Of a DNA stretch of 64,000 nucleotides, positions 23,137 to 34,574 are shown one piece after another. Each line of letters opens with the position of its first letter. Within the stretch, counting starts at the first letter, position 1. The stretch is taken from positions 248,001 through 312,000 of the forward strand of contig JAUDYN010000003.1 in NCBI GenBank assembly GCA_030407005.1, written 5' to 3'. A program made the translations under genes and the position numbers. The notes beneath the pieces are model-generated. The model searched no databases. It was given only the letters and a program-made list of their open reading frames with translations, and was not told where the DNA came from. This stretch comes from Desarmillaria ectypa. Lineage: Eukaryota > Basidiomycota > Agaricomycetes > Agaricales > Physalacriaceae.

Positions 23137-23495
23137 ATAGCTACCAATCTTCCGCAGGAGCTCATCTCATCGATAAAATACTCGATGGCGTCGTTAAAAA
23201 GTTTGGCAATACCATTTTACCGGATTATCCATCGTTGAGAGCGCTCTCGTTGACATCGAGACATTTTACGCCTTCCTGTCAAGCTCGGTGCTTCATGAAC
23301 ATCAAACTTATTCGAAAGTCATGTAAACAGTTCAGAGATCTACTATCAGAGTCTCCCCACCTTGGATCTTACGTCGTGAACTTGCGCATGTACATGAAGG
23401 GTGGCTTATTGTCGATGGCGAGTTGCCCCGCCTCTCGCCATTCACTATTCTTGAAGTTACTGATTCATAGATGTTTTCACTGCGCGTACTTGTAA
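23137..23495 (+). pseudogene. Truncated tandem copy of the upstream F-box gene
   Basis: Near copy of the first 90 or so codons of the 21315-22577 gene (shared L-P-Q-E-L-I, S-L-R-A-L-S-L-T-S-R, F-T-P-S-C-Q-A-R, I-R-K-S-C-K-Q-F-R-D-L-L and S-P-H-L-G-S-Y). Three defects are visible. The start codon has become ATA at 23137-23139. A 5-bp direct duplication (CTCAT at 23161-23165 and 23166-23170) shifts the frame. Similarity stops after L-R-M-Y at about 23395, leaving a short unrelated tail to TAA/TAG-bounded sequence. It cannot make the F-box protein. Confidence 0.9.
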
Positions 23496-23559
23496 GCATA
23501 CCAAGCGTAGAGCCCGTGGTTTAGGTAGTAGTGTCTATACATATTCCATCTGATACACA

Positions 23560-26500
23560 TCAAGCCCACATACTCCTGAACTTTTCATTAAATTCTCCAG
23601 TAGCATCCCTTACGACCTCGTACATACGCCAGTCCTCAGCACTTGTTCCGGGTGGTCTTTTGAAGGCTTCCGCATCCCCGCCATCAACTGAAAGATCGTC
23701 TATCTCCGCCAGATCGGCCACAAAATCATCATCTGATGACTCCACATCTTCAGATGGAACAGCAGCTTTGCCAGATTCAATAGACGCGTCTGTCAAGAGC
23801 CGCTCCAAAGATGATTTGATCACCATCAAAGTAAGCATGAAATTCTGTAAAAGGTACCAGACATCGCCTCGCCGAATACCGTTAGCCCTTTCTAGCGCAG
23901 AAATTTGGCCATGCATATAAAAATCCAGTAGATACGCGTTGAGAGCATGCTCGGAACCGAGAGTGTTGCCATGTATGGTTGTGAATCGGGTCATTGATGG
24001 GATGGCATGCTCGTTGAGATGAAGGCCAGAGCGAGCAGACCGCACCAGCTCTTCGACCGAGCGAAATTCGTCGAAATGCCCCGACGTGGCTACGAAGCTG
24101 GATCGCACGGAGACCGGTCGGATGTAATCTTCCAGGTGCGCACGGAAGCCATCAGTGGAAGGGGTGCCGGTGTACTTTATCCCACTGAGAGGAAGCATGT
24201 CATCCGGGCCAAGTTCTGAAGAATACTGAGACGTATAGGTCTTGGTATATTCTGTGAAGATCCCGAGGATTTCTTTATCGTGTTCTTTGAGAACTTTACG
24301 CGCGTCGGCACGAAGGGGAGGAAGAATGATCATCGACGGGAAGCGAACTACGAGATCTTGAAGCTTCTTTATATTCTGAGTATTCGCAGCTGCGCTGGCC
24401 AAGTACCGACGACCGAAAAGGTGGCACATGAGGAGAATAAAATTGTACTTTGGTGATGGTTCTGCGCATATTCGATGCAGTATTCCCCCACGAAGAAGGA
24501 TCGGCAACGCAAAATTGCTCGGTTCGGTATACTGTATCGTCGTCGTCAGAAACTGCATTATAACAGATAGATGTCCCAGTCACTTACATAGAGATGCGCC
24601 GAGACCGCATAGAGATTGATGGGTTTTCCGTCCCTGTCCAGAAGGTGTGTTCGGCGAAGATACTCAATGTTGAAGCGTAGATGATGAAGCAGTTGATTTT
24701 GTCCAGTCTGTGATCCAAAGCTGATCTGCGGTAGCTTCATCAAGCTCTCGATAGCATTTACGGCCACTTTCGCATTGTTTGAGCCGTCCAGGAGGTTGAA
24801 TAGCCGTAATGTCAGTGTAGGGGTTAACGGGAATGTTCCTCCTAGAGAAGGCAGTTTAGATAGTATAAGACGCTGTACTCGATCGAGAGTGAGCCCATAA
24901 AAGACGACATTGCCCAATAGATCGTATCCACGGCGACCTGCGCGACCTGCACATTGGCGAAACTATGATGTTGCCGTGAGTACATCCAATCAATAACTGA
25001 ACGATGGTGGGACCGACCATAAGAGCTGTAAGAAAAGGTGAGTCGCCACAGAACACAGAAGTCCTCGTAGGTGCATTGATACCAAGGGCGAGCGTCCCTA
25101 TTAACATACGAACATACGTCAGAGTCTATGGGTGTGGTATCAGAGATGTACTGCACCGGTTGAGATCATGACTCGAATGTATCCTCGCCGGAATAGGCTA
25201 TAAAAGCAATCAATGAATACGGCGAGAAGAGCTCACAAAAGGGTAGACGTACTTTTCAACTAAGCTTCGATAACCCTTATTCAGGCCGGCGTGATGAACT
25301 GCTATCCCCCGCCGAAGTGCAGCCAATAGTACAGGCTTGGATTTCCAGTACTCCGACCAGACACCATTGATCGCGTCGTCCAAATCTTCGGCAGAATAAT
25401 AACCCGCAAACGAGAATTTGTCCAACGGTGCATTAGGGTTAAAAGTGCTTTCCCATGCTGGGGCTTTTGTTGCGGCTGAAGGCTCGATGTCATCAGGATC
25501 AGGTTTACGCTTCGATTTCTTCGCCCTATTCTCTTCACGAATGCGAGTCTTGGAGCTATTCAGCCACTTCTGCCATTGCTGACATTTCCTCTGCCACTCC
25601 GGGCTACTTGATTTCCAATCCAACTCTGCTTTCAGAAGTCCTTCGAGAAGCAATTCGACAACGTCTTCACAGTTGGCTCGGTCAAAGTTGAATAGGATGG
25701 CAGGCTAGAAATAGCGTACATCAATGGCATAAGTTGACGGAAATGTGTAGCGTTAATGCGTACCAGTTCCCCGCGAGCATGAAGGTCAGCTATGAATGGT
25801 AAAAGACCTCTCTCAAAGCTCTGGCGGCTAGGTTCCTTATCATCTGTGCCTTGTGGGATAGCTTTGTCTGCAAGATCATGGATAACTTCGTTCCGAGATG
25901 ACGGCGGCAGATCCATAAGCGCATTCTTGAGATCAGTTTCATATCGTAGGATGTCCTTTTGCTTCAACAATCCTTTGACAGGAGAAAAGAATCGAATAGG
26001 GTCAAGCCTGACCAAGTTAATGGGCAGGCTCTTATGTTGGCTCATTGCGCCATAGAGTGACAGCGTATCGGAGGACTCGAGCGATAAATCCTCTGGCAGA
26101 GCCCGCGGACCAAAGGCCAATGCTGACAATGGATGGAGGAATCTCATCCTAGACGTCGGCTTGTATGATTCATGTCCTTGAAATGGCGGTAGGCTCTTCA
26201 ACCCATCCAGACGATAGAAGAATTTTCGAAGATGCGAATAGCGGTGTTTATGCTGAATGAATGTGTGCCTGTATCCATGCGCCCCTGAAACTGATGCAAG
26301 CCAATCGTTGAAGGTCTCCGGTTCTCCAATGGTTGCCGACAATCCACTAGCATAGAATAAGAATAAAACACGTCTGAACGTAACGAAGGCTTACATGATT
26401 GGACAGGGGGCTAGAAGCATGATTTGCTCCCAAACGGAGCCTCCTTCCTGCTGACCGATGCAATGAATTTCGTCGAGAATAATTCTTTTCAGAAGTATGA

Positions 26501-29500
26501 TGAGTACCGATAATGTTAGTGTACGTGAACATACCTTTTAATTCGAGGTGTCCATTTGGAAGCAAGTGGAGGAGATAACAACATAATCGAAAGCATTTCT
26601 GGCACGGTGATAAGAATCTGGCAGTTGTGCGGTTCATTGATACGGTAGTCCCGTGTATGTACCGCCCATAAACACCCTAGAAAATACATAAACTACGAAT
26701 AGGAATGTACGCGAAAAGCGTACCATTGGGAACCTTTTTGCTGAAACGAGCGTAAACCTCGGCAGCAATCTGAGTGACAAGCGCCTTTGTCGGCGCTATA
26801 TAGACTAGAATGCCGTCGTTTGACTCGCGCAAAACCTTCTCCATGGCGTAGAATGAGATAAACGTCTTCCCGGCACTAGTCGGAGCTAGATGAGTGATCG
26901 ATCAATGAGACGGCAAGGGAACATACATAGAGATGGCACTTACCAACGACAAGCATAGAATGGTTGGGATCATCGATGCAATCGAGAGCATTCTTTTGCC
27001 AAGCATCGGGGTCGAAATTGACACGCCTATCAAAGCTGCCGTCCATAGAACGGTCCATATATGGTCCAAAAAGTCGGAGCTGCCAGAGAATAGGATGCTC
27101 GGTTATCTTCATCCAGGGATAAAGAACGTCTCCCTTTGATCGAACCAGCTTCACAAAATCGAAGGCCAACGGACAGGGCGTCGGCGGCTCAGCTACCGTA
27201 ACGAACTCGTCATTGTAAGCCGAGAAACCAAAACTCGTCAAGACTGCAGATAACGCTTTCCCTCGCGCTGCGGTAGTAGCACCTTTGTCACAGATATCCT
27301 TCACGAGTCGCATAATTGTTACGGTATAATGATCCCGAACAGCGTCCTTTTCGTGATCGGGGTCTTCAATCCACATCTTGAGGAGAAGATGCGCCTTATA
27401 CATGAGATGCTCGACGGCAAGCCAAGTGTCAACCATACGGGGACTACGAGTCAGTTGCTCCAGTAGATTGAGCTGCTGCTGGGTCGACTTGTCGGACATA
27501 GAGCTTAGCTGATTAAGAAACCATTGTCGTGTCTGGCTCTCCTTCTCGGCGTCTTTCTTGTCCTGGATATTTTTCTTCAGCTGTTCCTTCTTTGTGAGTT
27601 TGACTGGTTTCGTTGTCTTAACCTTCTGAAGACGTGAGCCTTCGGCCTAGAACGCGCATGAGTAAAATTTACGAACCGGCAGGTTATGACCCTTTTCAGG
27701 CTTCTTCGACGCCGCAGAATCAACGGTAATGGTAATTTGTTGAAGTCCTCTGCCCGACGCTCCCGTCAATGTTTCCGCTTGCCGTTGCAAATTGGTAATG
27801 TACCGCTGATTGGAACGGAGAACACGCCAATTCGCGACCGGGGTCTTCTCGCCAGGGGCAATGATCTTTTTGCTGTTATGCCAGTGACGCGTATCCGTAA
27901 ACAAGACCGAAAAGTTTAGAAATTCGCTTGACTTGAGCGGTCGATCGTCACTGGCAGTGGAGATCTTGATTGAGGACAGTGTCTTGTCAAAGATGGGGTG
28001 GGAGAACGGTAGGAGTTGAGTTTGCGTTTGGGATGTGGATATCGGAACGGGCTCTTGAGGGTTCGTTTTAGATTCAGAGTCAGAGGTGTCCCATGCTTCC
28101 AGATCTGAATCATTCTCCCAGTCATCTTCTTCGTCGCTGTCACTTGTTATACTTGCGATAGGAGACGGGCCGCTGGAAGACTGTGGAACACCCCCATTCC
28201 TTAAGGACAGCGGCACCGAGGATGGCAGATCAGGCCGTACAAAGGTGAAAGCCTTCAAGCACGAGAAGTGATCAGGAAAATGTTCACTGGGCCAAATCTT
28301 CCTTGCCTGCGCGATGATATCAGAGTGAACAGCTGAAGTCAAAGGTGTGCCACGGCTAAGATATTGAAGGAGCGCGAAGAAGATGTGAAGATCGATGTCC
28401 AGACCAATGGTGGCCTTTTGGAGAACGGCAGAGGCGGAAAAGAAAAGCTGAGGGAGAAAAGACTGTCGCAGAGTATCCTGCAAATCCGATGGGACTTCGA
28501 TGGGGGATTGGATTCGAGCCTTTAGAGGCAGTTGCGGAAGGCTGAAAACGTGAAGAAGAAAGGCAGCAAGAAGTTCTTTCATTAAGAGTTTCTGAGATGA
28601 GATCATGGACCCAAAGAATGAATCTTCAGCGAAAAATAGCTGGCAAATCGCTTCAAGGACTTCACGTGCACAAGACAGTGGTCTAGAACACTGAAATATC
28701 TCAGAGACGTTATGTTTTTGGCTGATCAAATCCATTCGGTTGTATACCGGCGCGATTGGGGACCAAGGAGGGTCCGAGCCCCTAGTAGCAGACGTCCTTT
28801 CAATGATGAAGGACAAGATCTGGGTGTTGAAAACTTAGTTAATGCCCCCATAACAAAGGTATCCCATACCTTGGAGTCTCTGAATTCCAACCCGTTGAGT
28901 AAAGCTACAGGCAGGCCAAAGGATAGGATTTCAAAGATCAAATTTCGTTGACAGGCGACGTAGCCGGGGTGAAGACTATCAGCAGGATCATCGCAGTTGG
29001 AGACGCTGTCGCTGATGAGCACAAACATAGGCTGAAAGGTGATATTAGGGTGGAGGGCAAGGAGTGATATACATACCACATACCTTTCTCGATGCTTCAT
29101 ATTTCTTCCAAAATCCATCTTGCAGGCCATCGAACTGATGCATTGGGACGATACTAGAGAGTTGCTGCAAATGCTTGAGAAGAATTTGTCGTGCCAAGTG
29201 CCGCGATGAGTGTACAAAAGATGTCTGTCCTGGTCTAGTTGACGCGTGAATATTATCTATAAGCTGTTATAAAAGAGAGCGCTTTTGATTTCAGGTCCCT
29301 ACTCACTGCGCCAAAAGACAACCTCAGCATTAGCTTTTCGTGAGATGAAACTTTTCAGGGTATTCTCGAGGTTGTAAACAGCGTGTAAAGTCTGGAAGCT
29401 GATGTCTGTAAGTGTGTCAGTCAGCGTCTGCCACTAAGGGAAAACCCTTTCAGAAAACATGCCATCGTTACGTCCAATGGCTAGGAGAGGATCATCTAGT

Positions 29501-29715
29501 ACACTTTGTATGAGGGACTCCCCTGTGCCACCGAAAAGAATTAGTCGGCGTCTTGTCGCGAAAAAAAATCACAACTTACCATCGATGATGAAAGGTTCAT
29601 CGCCAGCGTAATCTCCTATCAAATCCATCCATCGCGCCTTCTTCGTTGCCTGATAGTACCAATTTTTATTGATATAGTCGAGAAGTTCGCTTGCAGGCGA
29701 GTTTGGAGAGACCAT
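23560..29715 (-). CDS. DDX60-like DExH-box RNA helicase (Ski2-related, superfamily 2)
   Basis: Large cytoplasmic-type helicase, 1780 residues over 16 exons: 29715-29580, 29522-29472, 29405-29307, 29256-29084, 29031-28870, 28819-27677, 27625-26944, 26885-26724, 26676-26535, 26484-26395, 26346-25764, 25704-25253, 25197-25157, 25097-25018, 24962-24588, 24531-23560. All introns are GT-AG, 46-66 nt, and frames agree throughout. The N-terminal part ([10 protein letters not shown], 29-38) is that of fungal DDX60 homologues. Helicase motifs: Walker A A-P-T-S-A-G-K-T (816-823), D-E-I-H (921-924), S-A-T (950-952), [15 protein letters not shown], and motif [12 protein letters not shown] (1335-1344). Animal DDX60 acts in antiviral RNA sensing; the fungal role is unknown. 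The start could also be 29760. Confidence 0.93.
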
Positions 29716-30816
29716 TGTGATGGGGATATGTTGGAAAGATGCCGTTCCTCGAAACGCCACAAAATATACTTTGCCCTTGCCTCATGCTTACCTCGTGTGG
29801 CTATCGATAAGCGCCCGTTAAACAAAAGATACGTGACTGCGAGTTCCAGTAACGGTGACAACGGGGACTGGAATGGAAGTATGAGCCTAAACTTTCCCGT
29901 CAGGAGTTCTCTCGGTCTCTTGAAATCACTTGGCGTCCGAAACGCTCAGCCCATGGAACCAACATGGAACATACATACCAACGTCAATGTCGGGATAAGT
30001 CTCTTTAGTTTCTTTTGCTTTCAAAAGAACTATCGTTATTCCAGAATCAAACTTGAAGATCATACACCTATCTCAGCCAGAGGTTGAGACTAATTGAGTT
30101 GAAGTGGAACGGCCATAAGACCGATGTGACAAGAATTGACGTGACTGACGCGACTGTCACATATCATGTGATTATGTTGGCACAAGCGCGGACACTAGTC
30201 TCAACTTTTTTTTCCATCAGAATCATTCCAGTTCCATTCTGTCACTGTTAACGTTGAGGATTGGGTTTTGTTGCCACCAACGGCACGGCTGAATTGTTTT
30301 CATTTTACATTATCTTGATTTTTACCGATCATTTTTACCTACCTACTTTGGCTTCGTACCCCCCCCCCCCCCCCCGCGACCACGTATCAGCCCCCAGAAT
30401 CTACGTTCTTTCGAGTCACTACCATTACATTTTCTGCCTGCCGATATCCATCTCCAACAGTCACCAGTTGCCATTATCTGCGGAGTCGTGTGAACCCAAG
30501 CGTCTTATTAATCTACTGTCTCCAGCAGCAGGATTGAGCTGTTCGACAGCAAAAATCTCAAGCCACAGGACCGCAACCTACTAGGACGCTGAGATGTGCG
30601 TTTCTTGAACTTGCCGTTGGCCTTCAAGCGACTGTTGATTAATTTGATGAGACATCTGCTGATTCTTTCAAGGTAAGTGATCCCATTTTTTGCGTTAAAT
30701 CGCGCCAGATCATACATCATTTTTGATTGACTACAATACACGTATGTGTTCCTTGCTGTTCTGAAATGACGAAAATTTAGTAATCTGCGTCTAGAATCCC
30801 TTCTGCCACGCTTTCT
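29716..30816. other. Divergent intergenic region upstream of the DDX60-like gene
   Basis: About 1.1 kb. It contains the DDX60-like promoter, a 17-nt cytosine run (30359-30375) and the 5' flank of an F-box relic. ORFs at 29728-30087 and 30261-30584 (+) show no motif. Confidence 0.45.
30359..30375. repeat. Poly-C homopolymer (17 C)
   Basis: An uninterrupted run of 17 cytosines on the plus strand, about 0.65 kb upstream of the DDX60-like start codon. It is the only long C/G homopolymer noticed in the window. Its true length is uncertain because such runs are prone to sequencing error. Confidence 0.85.
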
Positions 30817-32256
30817 ATGCCGCCACACCCTCCCCCTTTGGCATCCTTGACCTCTGATGCACGTTCTTTGCATTGGAGTCCTGATATCCCGGAATCCATT
30901 TCGGATAATCCGCGAATCAATGCGTTACAAGAATGCAAAGATCCTCCGCTAGAAACAGAGCGGGTATCCCTACTTACCACCGAATCCGAATCCTCGGAGC
31001 TACTTGTGGTTTTGAAGGAGAAGGGCAATGTGCAGCAAATGCTAGAGTCGCTCCCTGATGGTCAAACAAAAGTCACGGGAAATCTGCAGGCCGCTAAATC
31101 ATCACTGCACCCCATTCGTTCCATTCCTGGTGATATACTCAGCCACATCTTCTCATTTTGCGTGCATGAGGCCTACGACCTCCTCGACCACCGCGCTGTA
31201 CCCTCACTCCCTTGACTCGTGCAAACCATCGCGGACACTATCTCAAGTCTGTTGTTCTTGGTAGAAAGTAACTCTGTCAACTGCACCGTTGTGGAGGTGT
31301 CTCTCCCTGGATTTTTAACAATACCACGAGCCTGGGGATGCACATCTGCAGCAGTTCATGCTTTGTTTACACATTCAAAGGGCGTGTCAGCACCAGCTGA
31401 CGATCAGACTGTACAGCATAAGAGATGTAATCCTCTCATGCTTTCATACCATCCGTACCTTATTGGAAACACTTACTCGCTTGTATCCCTGCCAAGTCCT
31501 TTGAAGTGTTCTTGACTGAGAGATAACTCACAGAGTTCTTGTCCTGGACATCAGCTCAACATTATGCCGTCACGTCTGTCTCCCTAATAATAGAAGGGGT
31601 CTAACAAGCCTAACAATTCATGTATAGTTTGTTAAGCACATGTTCTCCCTTTTGGGTAACACGCCCACCGTCGAAACCCTTCGAATGCCTAATCTCCCTT
31701 ATCATGATGCCCGAAGTGACCAATCTGATAATTTGAATCTCTGGAGCTTCCTGCACTGTCTACGTTGTGTTTCTATCCGGACAATGAGGAAAGTGACAGC
31801 GCTGTTTTCATGTTTCCGGAGATTCTGCCTCATCATCATTGTCGTGGAATAATGGAATTGGAAGTGACTGCACCCAAGAGCAAGATTGGAAAAGCCGGTC
31901 TGATCGATATTCTGACCCACATGATAAACCTGGAATACCTCAGCATTTCCGCCAAGCTTGTCGACAAAGACCTGCTTTCTGCACATGCACGTTCGAACGA
32001 TAATGACCACAGCTTTCCCGAGCTTCGTATTTTCGATTTATGGAACTCGGAATCAATTCCCGGCTGTGAAATTCTCTTGCCGATGGCGGAATCACATAGG
32101 AAAGAAGAAATCGAGGGGAGCAGACAGGAGGAGGATTCCCCTAGGCTGGAAAAAATAGAGGAGCTTTACCTAGATGAACCTTTGACATTTGACGATACTT
32201 CATTAGCTTCACGTTGGCAAGCATTCCAAAGCAACGGGCCTCATAGTGAATTATGA
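30817..32256 (+). pseudogene. F-box protein pseudogene (coiled-coil type)
   Basis: Begins like live coiled-coil F-box proteins: a Cys near the N-terminus, E-T-E-R-V-S-L-L, then H-P-I-R-S-I-P-G-D-I-L-S-H-I-F at about 31110-31155. A TGA at 31213-31215 ends that frame. The signature S-Q-V-C-C-S-W is found in another frame (31240-31264), with L-W-R-C-L-S-L-D-F after one more stop. Short LRR-like pieces appear in changing frames to 31640. The C-terminal third (31765-32256) is one open frame with L-E-Y-L-S-I-S-A-K-L. Several stops and shifts make this a clear relic. Confidence 0.8.
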
Positions 32257-32334
32257 ATACTACTAGGTTGTCAAATATATTGCGTTGTATGAAATTCGAC
32301 AATCTAATGAGGTCAGTGTCGTTCTTGACCAGAA

Positions 32335-34142
32335 TTACCGCCAGTTATCTGAATCGTCCCACGTGTCTGGATTCCATGCTCTCCCCTTCATCACTCCATT
32401 GATATTCACTTTATCAATGACCGGCTTCCCATCAACCTTTTGAATATCCCATACGCCATTAGACAAGATGTCGGTTTCAGAGCTGTACGACGCCACGGTC
32501 CGCAAAGGACTATACGCAGCAAAGACTGAGGCGAAAAAATGGATTTCGTCATCGTTGCCGAAGGATCTGTCACTCCAACAGTCATAAGGGATGACCGCGA
32601 CATCTGATTCAGCTACTTCTTCAAGCAATAGCATAGATAAAGGATAGACTCCATCGTGATCAAAGGTATAGTTCCACCCAAAATACTGCAGATTGACGAA
32701 TCCCGGAAGACGCACGGCATATTCCCAAGGCGGCGCCGGCCAAACACATCGACTAGTTGTCTGCTGTCGGTCGCTTTCATGGTGGAATAGACAGAGACAT
32801 TGCAAGCGAGGGAGACATCGGGCCACTTCATGAAAGACGAAAGGCTGTCCATCCACTAATCTGTCGAAAACCAATTCCCCTAAAGGAAATAGTTGCAGGG
32901 CGTCTAGAAGAAGTACAAAAGCGGAATCTGAGGCGGGATTCTGGATGGATAGTTTGAAATGAGTCAGGTGATGCTCGGTCGCCATGGTCAGCCAGTCGAC
33001 GACTTCGTTAATGGCAGGTCCATCGAGACTGTCAGCCACTGTGCCCATCGAAAAGCGCGTCAAGTTGCCAAAATGAATCACGTCCGCTGAAATATCCATT
33101 AATGTCTCCGTTCTGTCGAAAACAGTAAGATTGACCACGTTGGGACAGAGCGTAAGGATATCCCAGAGTGATGACATCCGGGGAAAGACCGTGAGAGTCA
33201 GATTTTTGATATTTTCTAATTTGCGTTCACCGATTCCTTCGCGAAAAAAGCGAAAGCGTAAAGTTGCAGTGTGTGAAGGCGAGTGAGAATCAAAAATGGT
33301 TTGAACAAAATTTGTGCCAATGTCAAAGAAAGACATCCTAATACTGGTTAAAGATCTCCCGAACCTAAGTATGGCACATGATTTCCCCGATAACAGGCAT
33401 TAAACGTGTGCGACGCTAAATCCGTCGGGGAAGCTGTGATCCATATGCTCTGACCATTCATTTGTCACACGAACCCGTTCCATCTTTTCCGTTATATCGG
33501 AGCGAGCACGGAGAAAGCTGAACTCAGAGAGACAATCACCGCAGGCTTTAGCGAAAGATTCCAGGACATGTCCCCGTCGTTCTTCTACGCTGCTACCCTC
33601 CGGACAGCCGGGATAGAATAACCCCAGTGAACGCGACTTGAACAAGGTATCAGTGCTTCCTAATCGACCATGCAAATAATAACACTTACTTGATAAATAT
33701 AGTGAAGAGATATGTCGCGCATCCGATAACATGTCGCAGATAAGCGACGTGCTGTTTCTGTACAATCTGGCTAAACAAAAATCGAATCCAGCAGCTCATC
33801 TGGGAGGTCTAAGAGCCGTAAAGTTTGTAGCCTAGGTTGAGAATTGCACCCAGCCATCTCTTTCGAGGCCCTGTCTAACCTCCTAGTGAGACGATACGAG
33901 CGACGCAGCGGATCGAAGTATTTACTGTACTTGTGTAGCACAAATCCAAATCCTCCGCTTGGTAAAAGCCATCTGGACTGGAAGCTCTCCCAGAGTCCTG
34001 GGTCTGTCACGTCATATACCACAGCGGTTCCTGTATTCCCGATAGGATCAACCCAAGTCACAAGAGATTCAACAGCCGACGGGATAAGTTTATTCATATC
34101 CGAACACAGTAACGACCAGCGAGACTCAAGATAAGAGAATCG
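32335..34142 (-). pseudogene. F-box protein gene with TAG inside the F-box; probable pseudogene
   Basis: A different F-box family. The N-terminal part (R-W-S-L-L-C-S-D-M, then Y-F-D-P-L-R-R-S-Y-R-L-T-R-R) leads to L-L-D-L-P-D-E-L-L-D-S-I-F-V and then TAG at 33773-33771. Directly after it, in the same frame, come A-R-R-L-S-A-T-C and D-I-S-L-H-Y-I-Y, the rest of the F-box. A likely 57-nt intron follows (gtaagt...ttcaag), then S-R-S-L-G-L-F-Y-P and D-I-T-E-K-M-E-R-V. The last 1 kb (33336-32335) is an open LRR-like frame that no GT-AG pair I found joins in phase. One stop plus one unresolved junction point to inactivation. Stop readthrough or an unseen small exon are alternatives. Confidence 0.62.
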
Positions 34143-34574
34143 CTACAAAAGCGTTTAGATTGGCTCGGTGGGGAGATCACTGACATGAGGGTGCCTCCCT
34201 GAAAGGTCTGATTGTCCCTTTGAATGGCTATCAGTAGTCTGCGACACGTCCACAAAAGCGAGCCTTACCGTGAAGAAGCCTTCCAAGGTGAGAAAGAAAG
34301 CATCGAGGCGCACAGATCTAAAGATATCATCGTTGACTATGCTTGTCGTTCTGCCTTCGTCGATGGTGTTGAAACAAGAGTACTGGGTTCAGGATGGCAA
34401 CGAAATTTATGAGTCAAAATGTGTGATATAAGGCCAGGGCTGATATCTTGAGATGGAGTGTCTGAGTTTACGTAGGGTGGGCTCGTCTTCAGAGAGGTAG
34501 ATAGGCTCGTTCAAGCAGCTCGCCATGGTGGTCGGGTACCAAGGATCTGCGGACCGGGAAGCCGAGATATCCAT
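34143..34574. other. Intergenic region
   Basis: About 430 bp between two decayed genes. On the minus strand an ATG at about 34526 opens 40 codons that may be the original N-terminus of the F-box relic at 32335-34142. Nothing else was recognised. Confidence 0.35.

Noticed and set aside
29569..29760. Start of the DDX60-like protein at 29760
   Set aside because: ATG 29715 has a better start context (A at -3) and gives an N-terminus closer to the family; 29760 cannot be excluded.
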